From: Natronomonas aquatica
GTDB lineage: Archaea; Halobacteriota; Halobacteria; Halobacteriales; Haloarculaceae
DNA length: 64,000 bases
Assembly: GCF_024449025.1 (NCBI RefSeq)
Contig: NZ_JAHLKM010000001.1
Span: 62,001 to 126,000, forward strand
Direction: 5' to 3'
Both the position numbers and the translations under genes were made by a program. Of this stretch, positions 36,080 to 43,510 are shown in pieces. Every line of letters starts with the position of its first letter. Position 1 is the stretch's first letter. The notes beneath the pieces are model-generated. The model saw nothing but the letters and a program-made list of their open reading frames with translations. It made no database searches and was not told the DNA's origin.

Positions 36080-36445
36080 ATGGGGGTGCCAGCGGTGAAT
36101 CGAAGCCGGGGAGATCGTGTGGTTGCAATTCTCGTCTCGGCAGTTCTGGTTGGCGGGGCTGTTTTCACCTGGCAGGCCTATCGACAGCGTCGCGCTATCG
36201 AGCGATCGATGGGGTCGATGATGGATTCATCCATGGGGACGATGCACGGCCCGGACCCGCTCTGGTACGGGATTGGAACTCTCCTGGTCGCGGGCAGTAT
36301 CGGTGGTGTGTATTACGTGGTTCGAGGGGAGCTCACCGAGTCGGCCTCTGCCGACTCGACGGAGCAGATCGATCCCGATCGGGCACCGACGGCGGTGCCT
36401 CCGTCGATGGGTGAGGAAGCCTCGCGTTCGCCGCGCCGGTGGTGA
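36080..36445 (+). CDS. Small two-helix membrane protein
   Basis: A 121-residue protein with hydrophobic segments at about 14-30 (VVAILVSAVLVGGAVFTW) and 62-80 (YGIGTLLVAGSIGGVYYVV). A Met-rich exposed loop, SMGSMMDSSMGTMHG, lies between them. Its stop overlaps the GTG start of the next gene (GTGA). The Met-rich loop suggests copper or soft-metal contact. The family is not recognised. Confidence 0.6.
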   Translation: MGVPAVNRSRGDRVVAILVSAVLVGGAVFTWQAYRQRRAIERSMGSMMDSSMGTMHGPDPLWYGIGTLLVAGSIGGVYYVVRGELTESASADSTEQIDPDRAPTAVPPSMGEEASRSPRRW

Positions 36446-36693
36446 GCGCACACGGTGACGACCCGGCCCAGGAGAACGAGGCGGCAGCTGAAGGGACGCC
36501 AGCCGATGGTGATACAGCGGAGTGGGCGGCCCGGATGGAGGGTCACATGACCGATCACATGGGACCGGACGCCGTTGACGAGATGGAAGCGCACATGGGC
36601 GTAACCGTCGACGAGATGCCACGAGATATGGCGGACGAGGATCACGCCGCCGGGATGAACGGACAGGGACACGGCTGCTATAGTAGTCGGTAG
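36442..36693 (+). CDS. Met/His-rich protein ending inside a MITE
   Basis: An 83-residue acidic protein starting at GTG 36442 (an alternative GTG is one codon earlier). Its second half is full of metal-type residues: MEGHMTDHMG, DEMEAHMGVTVDEM, ADEDHAAGM and GQGHGC. There is no membrane segment. The last codons, YSSR and the TAG, come from the 112-bp MITE inserted at 36679, so the native C terminus has been changed or lost. A copper-binding role is an inference from composition. Confidence 0.65.
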   Translation: MSAHGDDPAQENEAAAEGTPADGDTAEWAARMEGHMTDHMGPDAVDEMEAHMGVTVDEMPRDMADEDHAAGMNGQGHGCYSSR

Positions 36694-36790
36694 AAGTCAG
36701 TGCAGATCCACTCGCAAGTGTCCGGCCAGCGTGGCTGTCGCTGGCCATCCGGCTGTGAGTGGTGTGTAAACAGTTCTACTGACTACTATA
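36679..36790. mobile_element. 112-bp MITE, copy 1
   Basis: Terminal inverted repeats tatagtagtcggtagaa and (reverse complement) tatagtagtcagtagaa differ at one base. Inside, ccactcgca/tgtgagtgg and ggccagcg/cgctggcc pair, so the whole element folds as a nested hairpin. It has no coding capacity. A second copy at 41586-41697 differs at about 8 positions by eye. Confidence 0.85.
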
Positions 36791-36854
36791 GCGTCCCTGC
36801 CCAGGAGCACTCGTTCGACACGAGAGAAACTCGAACTACCAACCCACGATCACA

Positions 36855-37208
36855 ATGAAGCACTACACCAACACCCTCGGACGAACGACTCGCCGAATCG
36901 CGCTACTCGCTATGCCGCTGTTAGTTGCAGCGACGGGCGCCGCAGCAGCTCACGGTGGTGGAGGCTACGATGGCGGGATGACGGGCGGCAGTTGGAGGCT
37001 CTTCGGCGCGGGGATGGGCCTTTGGGGGCTCCTCTGGATGGGGCTTTTGATTGGCGTGCCGCTCTATCTCGGCTACTCGCTTCTCAACAGCGGTTCCGAG
37101 GAAAAAAACGGCCGACCGCTTTCGGTTCTCCGGGAGCGCTATGCCCGCGGTGAACTCTCCGATGAGGAGTTCGAACGACGGCGAAAACAGCTGGAACAGA
37201 CGAGATAG
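36855..37208 (+). CDS. SHOCT-domain membrane protein
   Basis: A 117-residue protein. A signal-like hydrophobic segment (ALLAMPLLVAATGAAAA, about 18-34) is followed by a His/Gly-rich stretch, a second hydrophobic span (GLLWMGLLIGVPLYLGYSLL) and a C-terminal SHOCT motif LRERYARGELSDEEFERRRKQL. SHOCT is a short oligomerisation domain. The gene lies in the metal island after the Met/His-rich proteins. The function is unknown. Confidence 0.82.
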   Translation: MKHYTNTLGRTTRRIALLAMPLLVAATGAAAAHGGGGYDGGMTGGSWRLFGAGMGLWGLLWMGLLIGVPLYLGYSLLNSGSEEKNGRPLSVLRERYARGELSDEEFERRRKQLEQTR

Positions 37209-37226
37209 GGGAAGTATCCTTCAACA

Positions 37227-37676
37227 CTACTCCCGTTCGACGGCTATCTCCTCGAAGAGATCGACGACTCGCCGTTCTATTTCGTCGCGGATTTCACGTA
37301 CTCGATCGGGATCCTGCCCACCGGGATCCTCCAGCGCCCAATCACGGACGTCGACGTCCCCGCCGACGTCGCCGACCTCGAGTGTCGAACAGCCCATCGT
37401 CGCCACGCAGTCACACGACCGCAGTTCGTCCAGCGTGATCTCACGCGGCGTTCGATCCGACAGATCGAACCCCGCCTCGTCCATCACGTCGACGACCGCC
37501 TCGTGTACGTGGTCGGCCGGGTGAGTCCCGCCGGTGAGGATTTCGACTCGATCCCCGAGGCCGCGTCGGTCCCGTTCGCGTTCCGCGAACGCTGTGGACA
37601 TCTGCGAGCGGCCGGCGTTTTGGACGCACATGAACGCGATACGGATCGGATCGTCTGTGTCGGTGTTTGATGACAT
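37227..37676 (-). CDS. arsC: Low-molecular-weight phosphatase-type arsenate reductase
   Basis: A 149-residue LMW-PTPase-fold protein. The CX5R loop is MCVQNAGRSQMS, with Cys 17 and Arg 23. THPADHVHEAVVDVMDEAGFDLSDRTPREI is typical of thioredoxin-coupled ArsC, and MGCSTLE and DWALEDPGGQ supply the later Cys and the catalytic Asp. It reduces arsenate to arsenite for export by Acr3. It is the last gene of arsR-acr3-arsC, 9 nt after the acr3 stop. Confidence 0.88.
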   Translation of the reverse strand: MSSNTDTDDPIRIAFMCVQNAGRSQMSTAFAERERDRRGLGDRVEILTGGTHPADHVHEAVVDVMDEAGFDLSDRTPREITLDELRSCDCVATMGCSTLEVGDVGGDVDVRDWALEDPGGQDPDRVREIRDEIERRVVDLFEEIAVERE

Positions 37677-37685
37677 GTTTCGTGG

Positions 37686-38846
37686 TTAATCGTCAGTCGT
37701 CGGCTCGGGCTCGGAGGAATCGAGACGGCCGGTATCGAAGCCGCGCCAGTCGAACTTCCGTTGGAAGTACAGCGCGACGTGCACGAGCGCGAGGAGGACG
37801 GGAACTTCGATAAGTGGACCGACGACGGTCGCGAAGGCGACCCCGCTACCGACGCCGAAGACCGCGACTGCGACCGCGATCGCGAGTTCGAAGTTGTTCG
37901 AGGCGGCGGTAAAGCCGATCGCCGTCGTCGTTGAGTAGTCCGCGCCGATGCCCCGGCCCATCCCGAAGCTCACGAAGAACATCACGACGAAGTAGATCGT
38001 CAGCGGGACCGCGATCAACAGGACGTCGGCCGGCGAGGCGACGATTCTGCCACCTTGGGTCGCGAACATCACGATGACGGTAAAGAGAAGCGCAACGAGC
38101 GTCACTGGATCGATCTTCGGGATGAACTCCTCGTCGTACCAGGCTTCGCTTTTGACGCGGGTCCCGACGTAGCGGCTCAAGAACCCGGCGGTGAAGGGGA
38201 TCCCCAGGAAGACGACGATCGCCTCGGCCACCTGCATCGGCGTGATATCGAAGGTCGTGATGCCGGCGACGAGGGACTCCATTCCCAAAAGCGGCGGAAG
38301 GAACAGCGCGAAGAACCAGACGTAGACGCCGTAGGTGACGATCTGGAAGAGGCTATTGAACGCGACGAGCCCTGTCACGTACTCGGCCGACCCTTCGGCG
38401 AGTTCGTTCCAGACCAACACCATCGCGATACACCGGGCCATCCCGATGAACACGAGCCCGAGGAAGTATTCGGGGCGCGCCGGCAGTCCGGGAACGAGCC
38501 CACTGAAGAAGAACACGGCGAGCCCGAACATCAGGGTCGGGCCGATCAGCCAGTTCTGGACGAGGCTCAACCCGAGCACGCGCCAGTTGCTGAAGACGGA
38601 CCGAAGTTGCGAGTAATTGGCCTTCGCGAGTGGCGGGTACATCATCAGGATGAGTCCGATCTCGACGAGATGGAGGTCCTGGATCGGCTGGGTCACCGAC
38701 GGGGCAACGAAGCCCAGCCCGACGCCGATCGCCATCGCGCCGAAGATCCAGACGGTGAGGTACTTGTCGAGAAAGTCCATCGATCGCGGATCGCCACAGT
38801 CCGGGCAGTCACAGTCCGGCCCGTGTTGGTGTTCGAGGTTACTCAT
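37686..38846 (-). CDS. acr3: Acr3-type arsenite efflux transporter
   Basis: A 386-residue, ten-helix BART-superfamily transporter. It has the conserved Cys in FIGMARCIAMVLVWN and the charged VVGPLIEVPVLL helix. The start MSNLEHQHGP at 38846 overlaps the arsR stop (ATGAGTAA), so the two genes are coupled. A short N-terminal extension, HGPDCDCPDCGD, carries four Cys/His-type ligands not usual in Acr3. It may help sense or load arsenite. Confidence 0.92.
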   Translation of the reverse strand: MSNLEHQHGPDCDCPDCGDPRSMDFLDKYLTVWIFGAMAIGVGLGFVAPSVTQPIQDLHLVEIGLILMMYPPLAKANYSQLRSVFSNWRVLGLSLVQNWLIGPTLMFGLAVFFFSGLVPGLPARPEYFLGLVFIGMARCIAMVLVWNELAEGSAEYVTGLVAFNSLFQIVTYGVYVWFFALFLPPLLGMESLVAGITTFDITPMQVAEAIVVFLGIPFTAGFLSRYVGTRVKSEAWYDEEFIPKIDPVTLVALLFTVIVMFATQGGRIVASPADVLLIAVPLTIYFVVMFFVSFGMGRGIGADYSTTTAIGFTAASNNFELAIAVAVAVFGVGSGVAFATVVGPLIEVPVLLALVHVALYFQRKFDWRGFDTGRLDSSEPEPTTDD

Positions 38847-39240
38847 CGGCGTCCACACTCCCTTCGAGGACCGTCACGAGCGCTACCGCGCGGTTGGTCG
38901 CCCGGTACTTCTTCCAGCGGCCGTCCTTCCGGCCCTCGAGGAGGCCGGCATCGACGAGCGTCGAGCAGGCGTGGCTGAGTCCGCTCTCGGTCACGTCGAC
39001 GACCGCGTTCAGTTCACAGACGCAGAGTTCCTCCCCGGCTGCAACGAGAACGCGTACGAGAGTATAGCGCGTCTCGTTTGCGAGCGCGGACAGGACGTCG
39101 AGTTCGGCCTCGGCCTGTGCCGTCCCGAGTCCGGCCTCGAGCGTGGAGAGTTCCTCGAGTCGGCGCTCGAGGTCCTCGTTGCGACACTCCCCGATCTCGT
39201 CGTCGAGATAGCGTCGGAGTCGTTCCGTAGCTTGTCCCAT
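38839..39240 (-). CDS. arsR: ArsR-family regulator of the acr3-arsC operon
   Basis: A 133-residue winged-helix protein. The sensor motif ELCVCEL has Cys 73 and 75. VTESGLSHACSTLVDAGLL is the recognition region and RKDGRWKKYRATNRAV the wing. An additional N-terminal helical stretch of about 45 residues (ERRLEELSTLEAGLG) is present. It overlaps acr3 by 8 nt. It is a different paralogue from the 34.5-kb ArsR. Confidence 0.9.
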   Translation of the reverse strand: MGQATERLRRYLDDEIGECRNEDLERRLEELSTLEAGLGTAQAEAELDVLSALANETRYTLVRVLVAAGEELCVCELNAVVDVTESGLSHACSTLVDAGLLEGRKDGRWKKYRATNRAVALVTVLEGSVDADE

Positions 39241-39613
39241 CGATCAATAGTTGAACAGAAATTCAATTAACGATTTCGGTACGGGCAGACTGATTCCGCC
39301 GAAGTGCTCTTTTATAGCACAAAATCGAATCTTGACAACTACTCGGATCTTTGTAGTTGAAAAATGATTAAACTGTTTTGAAGGATCGATGTGCGGACCA
39401 CGGACACCCAGTCCCCGCGAAAGGAGTCACACACAAGGACGGACGTCTCGACGGTCCCGGAGGATCCGCGGATGCGAACCCCGGGGGAAACGGCCCGGGC
39501 AGCTGTCTCCTCGATGTGGTTAAAAAGAGTATGTCGTCCCGGTCGCGGGATATCCCTCTCCTCGAATACAGACGACCCTTTGGCTTTTATTATCCGACCG
39601 CGTACGTAGACGT
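39241..39613. other. Intergenic region between divergent arsR and the PNPOx-like gene
   Basis: Apart from the ars operator, it holds a perfect inverted repeat caactac/gtagttg at 39336-39342 and 39353-39359. A TATA-like cttttattat (39584-39593) serves the next gene. Several open frames exist but are Arg/Ser-rich and do not look coding. Confidence 0.5.
39252..39267 (-). promoter_or_regulatory. Putative operator/TATA region of arsR-acr3-arsC
   Basis: On the plus strand, ttgaacagaaattcaa forms an imperfect TTGAA/TTCAA palindrome 12-27 nt upstream of the arsR ATG at 39240. The adjoining AT stretch (cgttaattg read on the minus strand) would act as the TATA element, so bound ArsR would block it. 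Confidence 0.45.
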
Positions 39614-40075
39614 ATGGTCGATAGTAGCCCGGAGGAGATCCAGCTGGACGAGTCCGAGAGAGACGCGTTTCTGGATCGTGTCGATACCGGGGTTCTCTCG
39701 TTGTCAACGCCGGGCGGCGAGGCCCCACACAGCGTCCCCGTCTCGTTCGGATACAACGCCGCCCGGACCGTCTTCTACTTCCGTATCGCGGACCTCCCTC
39801 CCGAGCGGAAGGGCGAACTGGACGGCAGAGCAGTGACGTTCGTCACGTACGGGACGGACGAAGCGATCGGCGGCTACGTCAGCGTCGTGGCACAGGGCTC
39901 CCTCGAGCGGACGACGGACGAGGAGACTGCCACGGAAGCGCTCAAGGGACTCGAAGGCGTCACGATCCCGTTCGTGGATATCTTCGGCGAGCGACCCGCA
40001 GATATCGACTTTTCGTTCTATCGACTCGTTCCCGAAGGGCTCACTGGACGCAAAGAAGCCACGACGGGGCTTTGA
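39614..40075 (+). CDS. Pyridoxamine 5'-phosphate oxidase-like flavin-binding protein
   Basis: A 153-residue split-barrel protein: DRVDTGVLSLSTPGGEAPHSVPVSFGYN at the N terminus, FYFRIADLPPERKGE, and RAVTFVTYGTD. The C terminus FSFYRLVPEGLTGRK is typical of the F420/FMN-binding PNPOx-like group. It probably reduces a small molecule or binds flavin; the substrate is unknown. It is not part of the ars operon. Confidence 0.83.
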   Translation: MVDSSPEEIQLDESERDAFLDRVDTGVLSLSTPGGEAPHSVPVSFGYNAARTVFYFRIADLPPERKGELDGRAVTFVTYGTDEAIGGYVSVVAQGSLERTTDEETATEALKGLEGVTIPFVDIFGERPADIDFSFYRLVPEGLTGRKEATTGL

Positions 40076-40186
40076 AGCCAACGTTCAGTTGCAGCGTCAC
40101 GCACGATTTCACCGGAAATGCGGTGTGTCCCCCCAATCCGGGAAGCTTCTTGCGTGTAAAAGAATCTGTGTGATCAAGAATCGCTT

Positions 40187-40669
40187 CTATGGCGGATTGT
40201 CTGCGTCGTTGAGTCCCTCGAAGATGCCGTTCGTGTAGGCGTATCGCCACCGTTGGAGGGTCGCTCGCGTGAACAACGGAGCCTCACGCACAGTAATACA
40301 GGAAGGCCCAACGGGACGACTTGGAGCGTCGGGTGGTGGATGGAAGTGTCGTGTCGGCGCGTCGGGTTTCGGATGGCAGTCGAACCGAAAATCCCGCCCC
40401 TGGTTGTCCGTGTAGTGCGCGGCGTAGTTCCCAGTCAGACTCCACCGGATGTCTATCCGCGCCGTTGATGCCGCTCCGACGCCGTCGGACAGTTCGACCG
40501 AAAGTGTTTGTGGATTCAGCGGATCGTCTAATGATGCCGCCTCAACTAGCGGCTCTTGGTTGACGACCAGATCCCGGATCTCGCGTAACGCCCCGGCATC
40601 AATCGGGCCGAACACCTCGGCCTGTTCGGCTGGCTGGCTATCCTGAGAGAGTCCCTCGTCATCGGTCAT
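40187..40669 (-). CDS. TumE-like (DUF6516) putative toxin
   Basis: A 160-residue protein. After an acidic N-terminal region (GPIDAGALREIRDLVVNQEPLVE), the core ARIDIRWSLTGNYAAHYTDNQG, RFDCHPKPDAPTRHFHPPPDAP matches the His/Pro signature HPxP...HxHPPPDA of TumE-type proteins. Its ATG overlaps the stop of the upstream HTH gene by 4 nt, the gene arrangement of a toxin-antitoxin pair. The C-terminal region RATLQRWRYAY may be a contact helix. Toxicity is inferred from family context. Confidence 0.65.
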   Translation of the reverse strand: MTDDEGLSQDSQPAEQAEVFGPIDAGALREIRDLVVNQEPLVEAASLDDPLNPQTLSVELSDGVGAASTARIDIRWSLTGNYAAHYTDNQGRDFRFDCHPKPDAPTRHFHPPPDAPSRPVGPSCITVREAPLFTRATLQRWRYAYTNGIFEGLNDADNPP

Positions 40670-41277
40670 ACGACAATTGACGTGTCGCTGTTGCCATCGT
40701 CGTCTGTGTCCGTGCCAGTAAGGTGGCCAGTGCGACTTGCCTCACCAATTGCGAGTGTCGCTTGTGCGAGCGCGAGGTTGCGGCGGGTCGTTTGCCATTC
40801 TCTGAGCAACGCACCACAGTCGCTGTCGGCGTCTTCGATGTCCAGTTCCCGAGCGAGTTCCTCGGGAGAATCGACACCGTGCTCGTCACGCCATTCCTGG
40901 ATCTGCGTTTTCATCTCGGCAATCCCAGATGCGATCTCTTCGGGTGTTCGTTCCGCAAGCAGCGACTGTGCATGCTCGGTGACGATACCCGTTTCCGACC
41001 GGCGGTACAGCATCGTCTGGCCTTCCCGAGATGTCGTCACCTCGCCAGCGTTCACGAGCGTCCGCAAGTGCTTTCGTGCCGTCGTCGGGGAGACACGAGC
41101 GCGGTCAGCAATCTGTGATGCGGACGTCGGATCGTAGGTCCGGCGGATGGTCTCGTAGACTCGCTCGAAGGGAGTCGTCTCCTCGATCCATTCCTCGACG
41201 ACAACGTCGTTTACGTCACGGCGTTCGGTACCACCATCTGGACTCACTCGGCCGGGTGGGGGCGTCTCCTTAGACAT
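40666..41277 (-). CDS. Winged-helix protein paired with the TumE-like gene (DUF7342-like)
   Basis: A 203-residue protein. Residues 32-95 form a winged helix: FERVYETIRRTYDPTSASQIADRARVSPTTARKHLRTLVNAGEVTT and EGQTMLYRRS. The C-terminal half is helical (PEEIASGIAEMKTQIQEWRDE). It precedes and overlaps the TumE-like gene, so it is the candidate antitoxin and autorepressor. A short AT-rich promoter region (about 41280-41335) lies upstream. Confidence 0.75.
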   Translation of the reverse strand: MSKETPPPGRVSPDGGTERRDVNDVVVEEWIEETTPFERVYETIRRTYDPTSASQIADRARVSPTTARKHLRTLVNAGEVTTSREGQTMLYRRSETGIVTEHAQSLLAERTPEEIASGIAEMKTQIQEWRDEHGVDSPEELARELDIEDADSDCGALLREWQTTRRNLALAQATLAIGEASRTGHLTGTDTDDDGNSDTSIVV

Positions 41278-41585
41278 GATATACTAAACAACGGCAGATG
41301 GGAATAATAATCTGTGGGTCATTATATTGTTCTCCAAGCCTTCCAAACGCGAAGCGTTTCATCACAATCGCAACCAATATACCCCACAGTCTGATTCAGT
41401 ATTGTTGGTTAAGTAGAAATTCCGGGATCTATCCCGGAAAATCCGAGACCACCGAAATCGACCGAGTGACCAGGTGACACCGTTCTCGAAGTTATCCTTT
41501 GAATTGTGGAAACAACACGCCACGGCTTATACAGTACTGAACCGTTCGGTTCAATCGAGACTGGACTATCACAAACGCCGTTCAC
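41278..41585. other. AT-rich intergenic stretch
   Basis: Contains the promoter of the HTH-TumE pair near 41279-41335 and a small hairpin (aaacgcgaagcgttt, about 41347-41361). A minus-strand frame stays open from about 41585 to 41413, but with low GC3. No firm gene is seen. Confidence 0.5.
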
Positions 41586-41697
41586 TGTAGTAGTCGGTAG
41601 AAGTCAGTGCAGATCCACTCGCGAGTGTCCGGCCAGCGTGGCTGTCGCTGGCCATCCCGGTGCGAGTGGTATGTAAACAGTTCTACCGGCTACTATA
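41586..41697. mobile_element. 112-bp MITE, copy 2
   Basis: Same length as the 36.7-kb copy, with the same terminal repeats (tgtagtagtcggtagaa; reverse end tatagtagccggtagaa) and the internal hairpin ggccagcg/cgctggcc. The inner arms ccactcgcg/tgcgagtgg are almost fully complementary. It interrupts the minus-strand pseudogene that follows. Confidence 0.85.
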
Positions 41698-41952
41698 TCG
41701 ACCTCCTCAACGATGGTCAGGTCCTCGAGTGGGACGCCACTGCTGACGGCGCTGTCGTCACGGAGCGTGAAATAGGGGATCGCGTCCCGTATGTCCTCGT
41801 CGACGGCCGGCCAGCGTTCAAATATCGGGTCAACGAAGCCGAACTCCGCAGGAAGCTCAGATCGTAGCGTGACGCTCCTCGATCCTTCGGTGACGGCCTT
41901 CGCGAGCGCTCCGCGCTGTTTCTCCGCGATCTCGTTGGGGGTCGAGTGTCAC
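41698..41952 (-). pseudogene. Broken gene: frameshift plus MITE insertion
   Basis: On the minus strand, a GTG at 41952 followed by a 5-C run (41937-41941) leads into a coding-like frame (NEIAEKQRGALAKAVTEG, SVTLRSELPAEFGFVDPIF, ERWPAVDEDIRDAIPYFTL) only if one C is dropped. The frame then runs into the MITE at 41697. The translated segment is acidic and protein-like. The antisense plus-strand frame is codon-aligned and also open, so assignment of the strand is a judgement. The family is not recognised. Confidence 0.45.
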
Positions 41953-42110
41953 GGTGGGTAGAGTCGGATTCCCCTACACGTCCAGTCGAAGCGAACCCAC
42001 CGGTCGAAATGACGTGACTACTCGAATTTCTCTTTTTCAGGTGCACCCCCACCGGGCCGGTCCTGTCGCCGACCTGAAGAGTTATCACGGTCGGGGATGC
42101 AACCGACGGT

Positions 42111-42458
42111 ATGAAACACGCCGGCGTTACCGATCAGGAGACGATCGAAGTCGTCGATGGGGGCTTTCTCACGCAACTGTCGGTCGGCGAGGAAACGAGC
42201 GCACAGGCGTTCGAGGCCGAACCCGGGGCGGTCATCCCCGAGCACAGCCACCCTCACGAACAGACCGGGATCGTCCTCGAGGGGACGCTGACGTTCCTCG
42301 TCGACGGCGAGGAGATCGAGATCGGCCCCGAGGAGTCGTTCGTGATTCCGGGCGGGATGCCGCACGGAATGGAGAACCGCAGCGAGACGAGGGTTTTCGG
42401 CATCGACGTATTCTCGCCGGCGCGTCCGGACCCGGAGTGGGGATCGGATCCGAAGTAG
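42111..42458 (+). CDS. Single-domain cupin protein
   Basis: A 115-residue cupin. Motif 1 is PEHSHPHEQTGIVLEGTL, with metal-type His residues and Glu, and motif 2 is FVIPGGMPHGMEN with Pro and His. It is probably a small metal-dependent sugar or ligand-binding protein. A TATA-like gagttatca lies about 27 nt upstream. Function unknown. Confidence 0.88.
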   Translation: MKHAGVTDQETIEVVDGGFLTQLSVGEETSAQAFEAEPGAVIPEHSHPHEQTGIVLEGTLTFLVDGEEIEIGPEESFVIPGGMPHGMENRSETRVFGIDVFSPARPDPEWGSDPK

Positions 42459-42490
42459 GGCGTCGGGCGCCGGTCACGGACCGACGGATG

Positions 42491-42499
42491 CTTATATAT
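42491..42499 (+). promoter_or_regulatory. TATA box of the 2-hydroxyacid dehydrogenase gene
   Basis: cttatatat lies 23-31 nt before the ATG at 42522. Confidence 0.6.
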
Positions 42500-42521
42500 C
42501 AGTACCCGCCGAAGGGCCGGC

Positions 42522-43448
42522 ATGCTCTCGACGATCGGCATCCACGAGTCCGTCGGCGCCGTCTTTCGGCCGGAAGCGCTCCGTGACGCCCTCGAGGACA
42601 TCGACCCGGACGTACGCATCGTCTCGACGGGCGATCTGGGCGGCTGTGACGCGCTCGTAACCCTCGCCTACGACAACGCGTTTCTGGAGGCCGACCTCGA
42701 GTGGATCCACTCGATCCAGGCCGGCGTCGATCGGTTCCCGTTCGACGCGCTCGAATCGACTGGGATCACGCTGACGAACAGCACCGGCATCCACGGCGAC
42801 GCGGTCGGTGAGACCGTCGCCGGGTACATGCTTTCGTTCGCCAGAGGGCTCCATCACTACCGGGACAACGAAGCCGACCACGAGTGGGACAGACAGGACT
42901 GGGACGTCCCGTTCACGCTGGGCGAGGAATCCGTCTGTGTGGTCGGTCTCGGCACGCTCGGTCGCGGGGTCGCGGCGCGGGCGGACGCGCTGGGGATGGA
43001 CGTCGTCGGGGTGAAACGGACGCCGATCCCGGTCGATCACGTCGGGACGGTCTATCCGTCGGGCGAACTGAAAACGACCGTCGCCGAGGCACGGTTCGTC
43101 GTCGTCACGGTCCCGCTGACCGATCGGACCGAGGGACTGATCGGGACGGCCGAACTCTCGGCGATGCGGTCCGACGCCGTCCTGATAAACGTCGCCCGCG
43201 GGAGAGTGCTCGATCAGACGGCACTCGTCGACGCACTCGAGACTGGCACGATCGGCGGCGCGGCGCTGGACGTCTTCGAGACCGAACCGCTGCCGGCCGA
43301 CTCGCCGCTGTGGGGGATGGAGAACGTCATCGTAACGCCGCACGCCGCGGCCGCGACGGGGGCGTACTACCGTCGGATCGCGACGCTCGTCAGAGAGAAC
43401 GTGCGACGGCGCGACGACGGGGAGGGGCTGGCGAACCGGGTGGTCTGA
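42522..43448 (+). CDS. D-2-hydroxyacid dehydrogenase
   Basis: A 308-residue NAD(P)-dependent reductase of the 2-ketoacid type. The Rossmann loop GLGTLGRGVAARADALGM is at about 145-162, the substrate Arg in INVARGRVLD, and the catalytic His in VTPHAAAAT. Similar haloarchaeal enzymes reduce 2-ketocarboxylic acids. It is somewhat shorter than family enzymes such as D-lactate dehydrogenase but complete. Confidence 0.9.
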   Translation: MLSTIGIHESVGAVFRPEALRDALEDIDPDVRIVSTGDLGGCDALVTLAYDNAFLEADLEWIHSIQAGVDRFPFDALESTGITLTNSTGIHGDAVGETVAGYMLSFARGLHHYRDNEADHEWDRQDWDVPFTLGEESVCVVGLGTLGRGVAARADALGMDVVGVKRTPIPVDHVGTVYPSGELKTTVAEARFVVVTVPLTDRTEGLIGTAELSAMRSDAVLINVARGRVLDQTALVDALETGTIGGAALDVFETEPLPADSPLWGMENVIVTPHAAAATGAYYRRIATLVRENVRRRDDGEGLANRVV

Positions 43449-43510
43449 TCGATCTATCGGGTGCTTTCAGCCGTCGAGGTCCGTCTCGAACAGTAAAACC
43501 GTTCGGACGA

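Noticed and set aside
40041-40250. 69-residue minus-strand ORF downstream of the TumE-like gene
   Set aside because: Overlaps the end of the PNPOx and TumE genes, with composition unlike a haloarchaeal protein; considered a possible IS remnant but no support was seen.
41607-41867. Plus-strand ORF through the MITE (WDATADGAVVTEREIGDR...)
   Set aside because: Its first third is MITE sequence, and the rest is antisense and codon-aligned to the minus-strand pseudogene. I could not exclude it, but the minus frame extends further and looks more protein-like.
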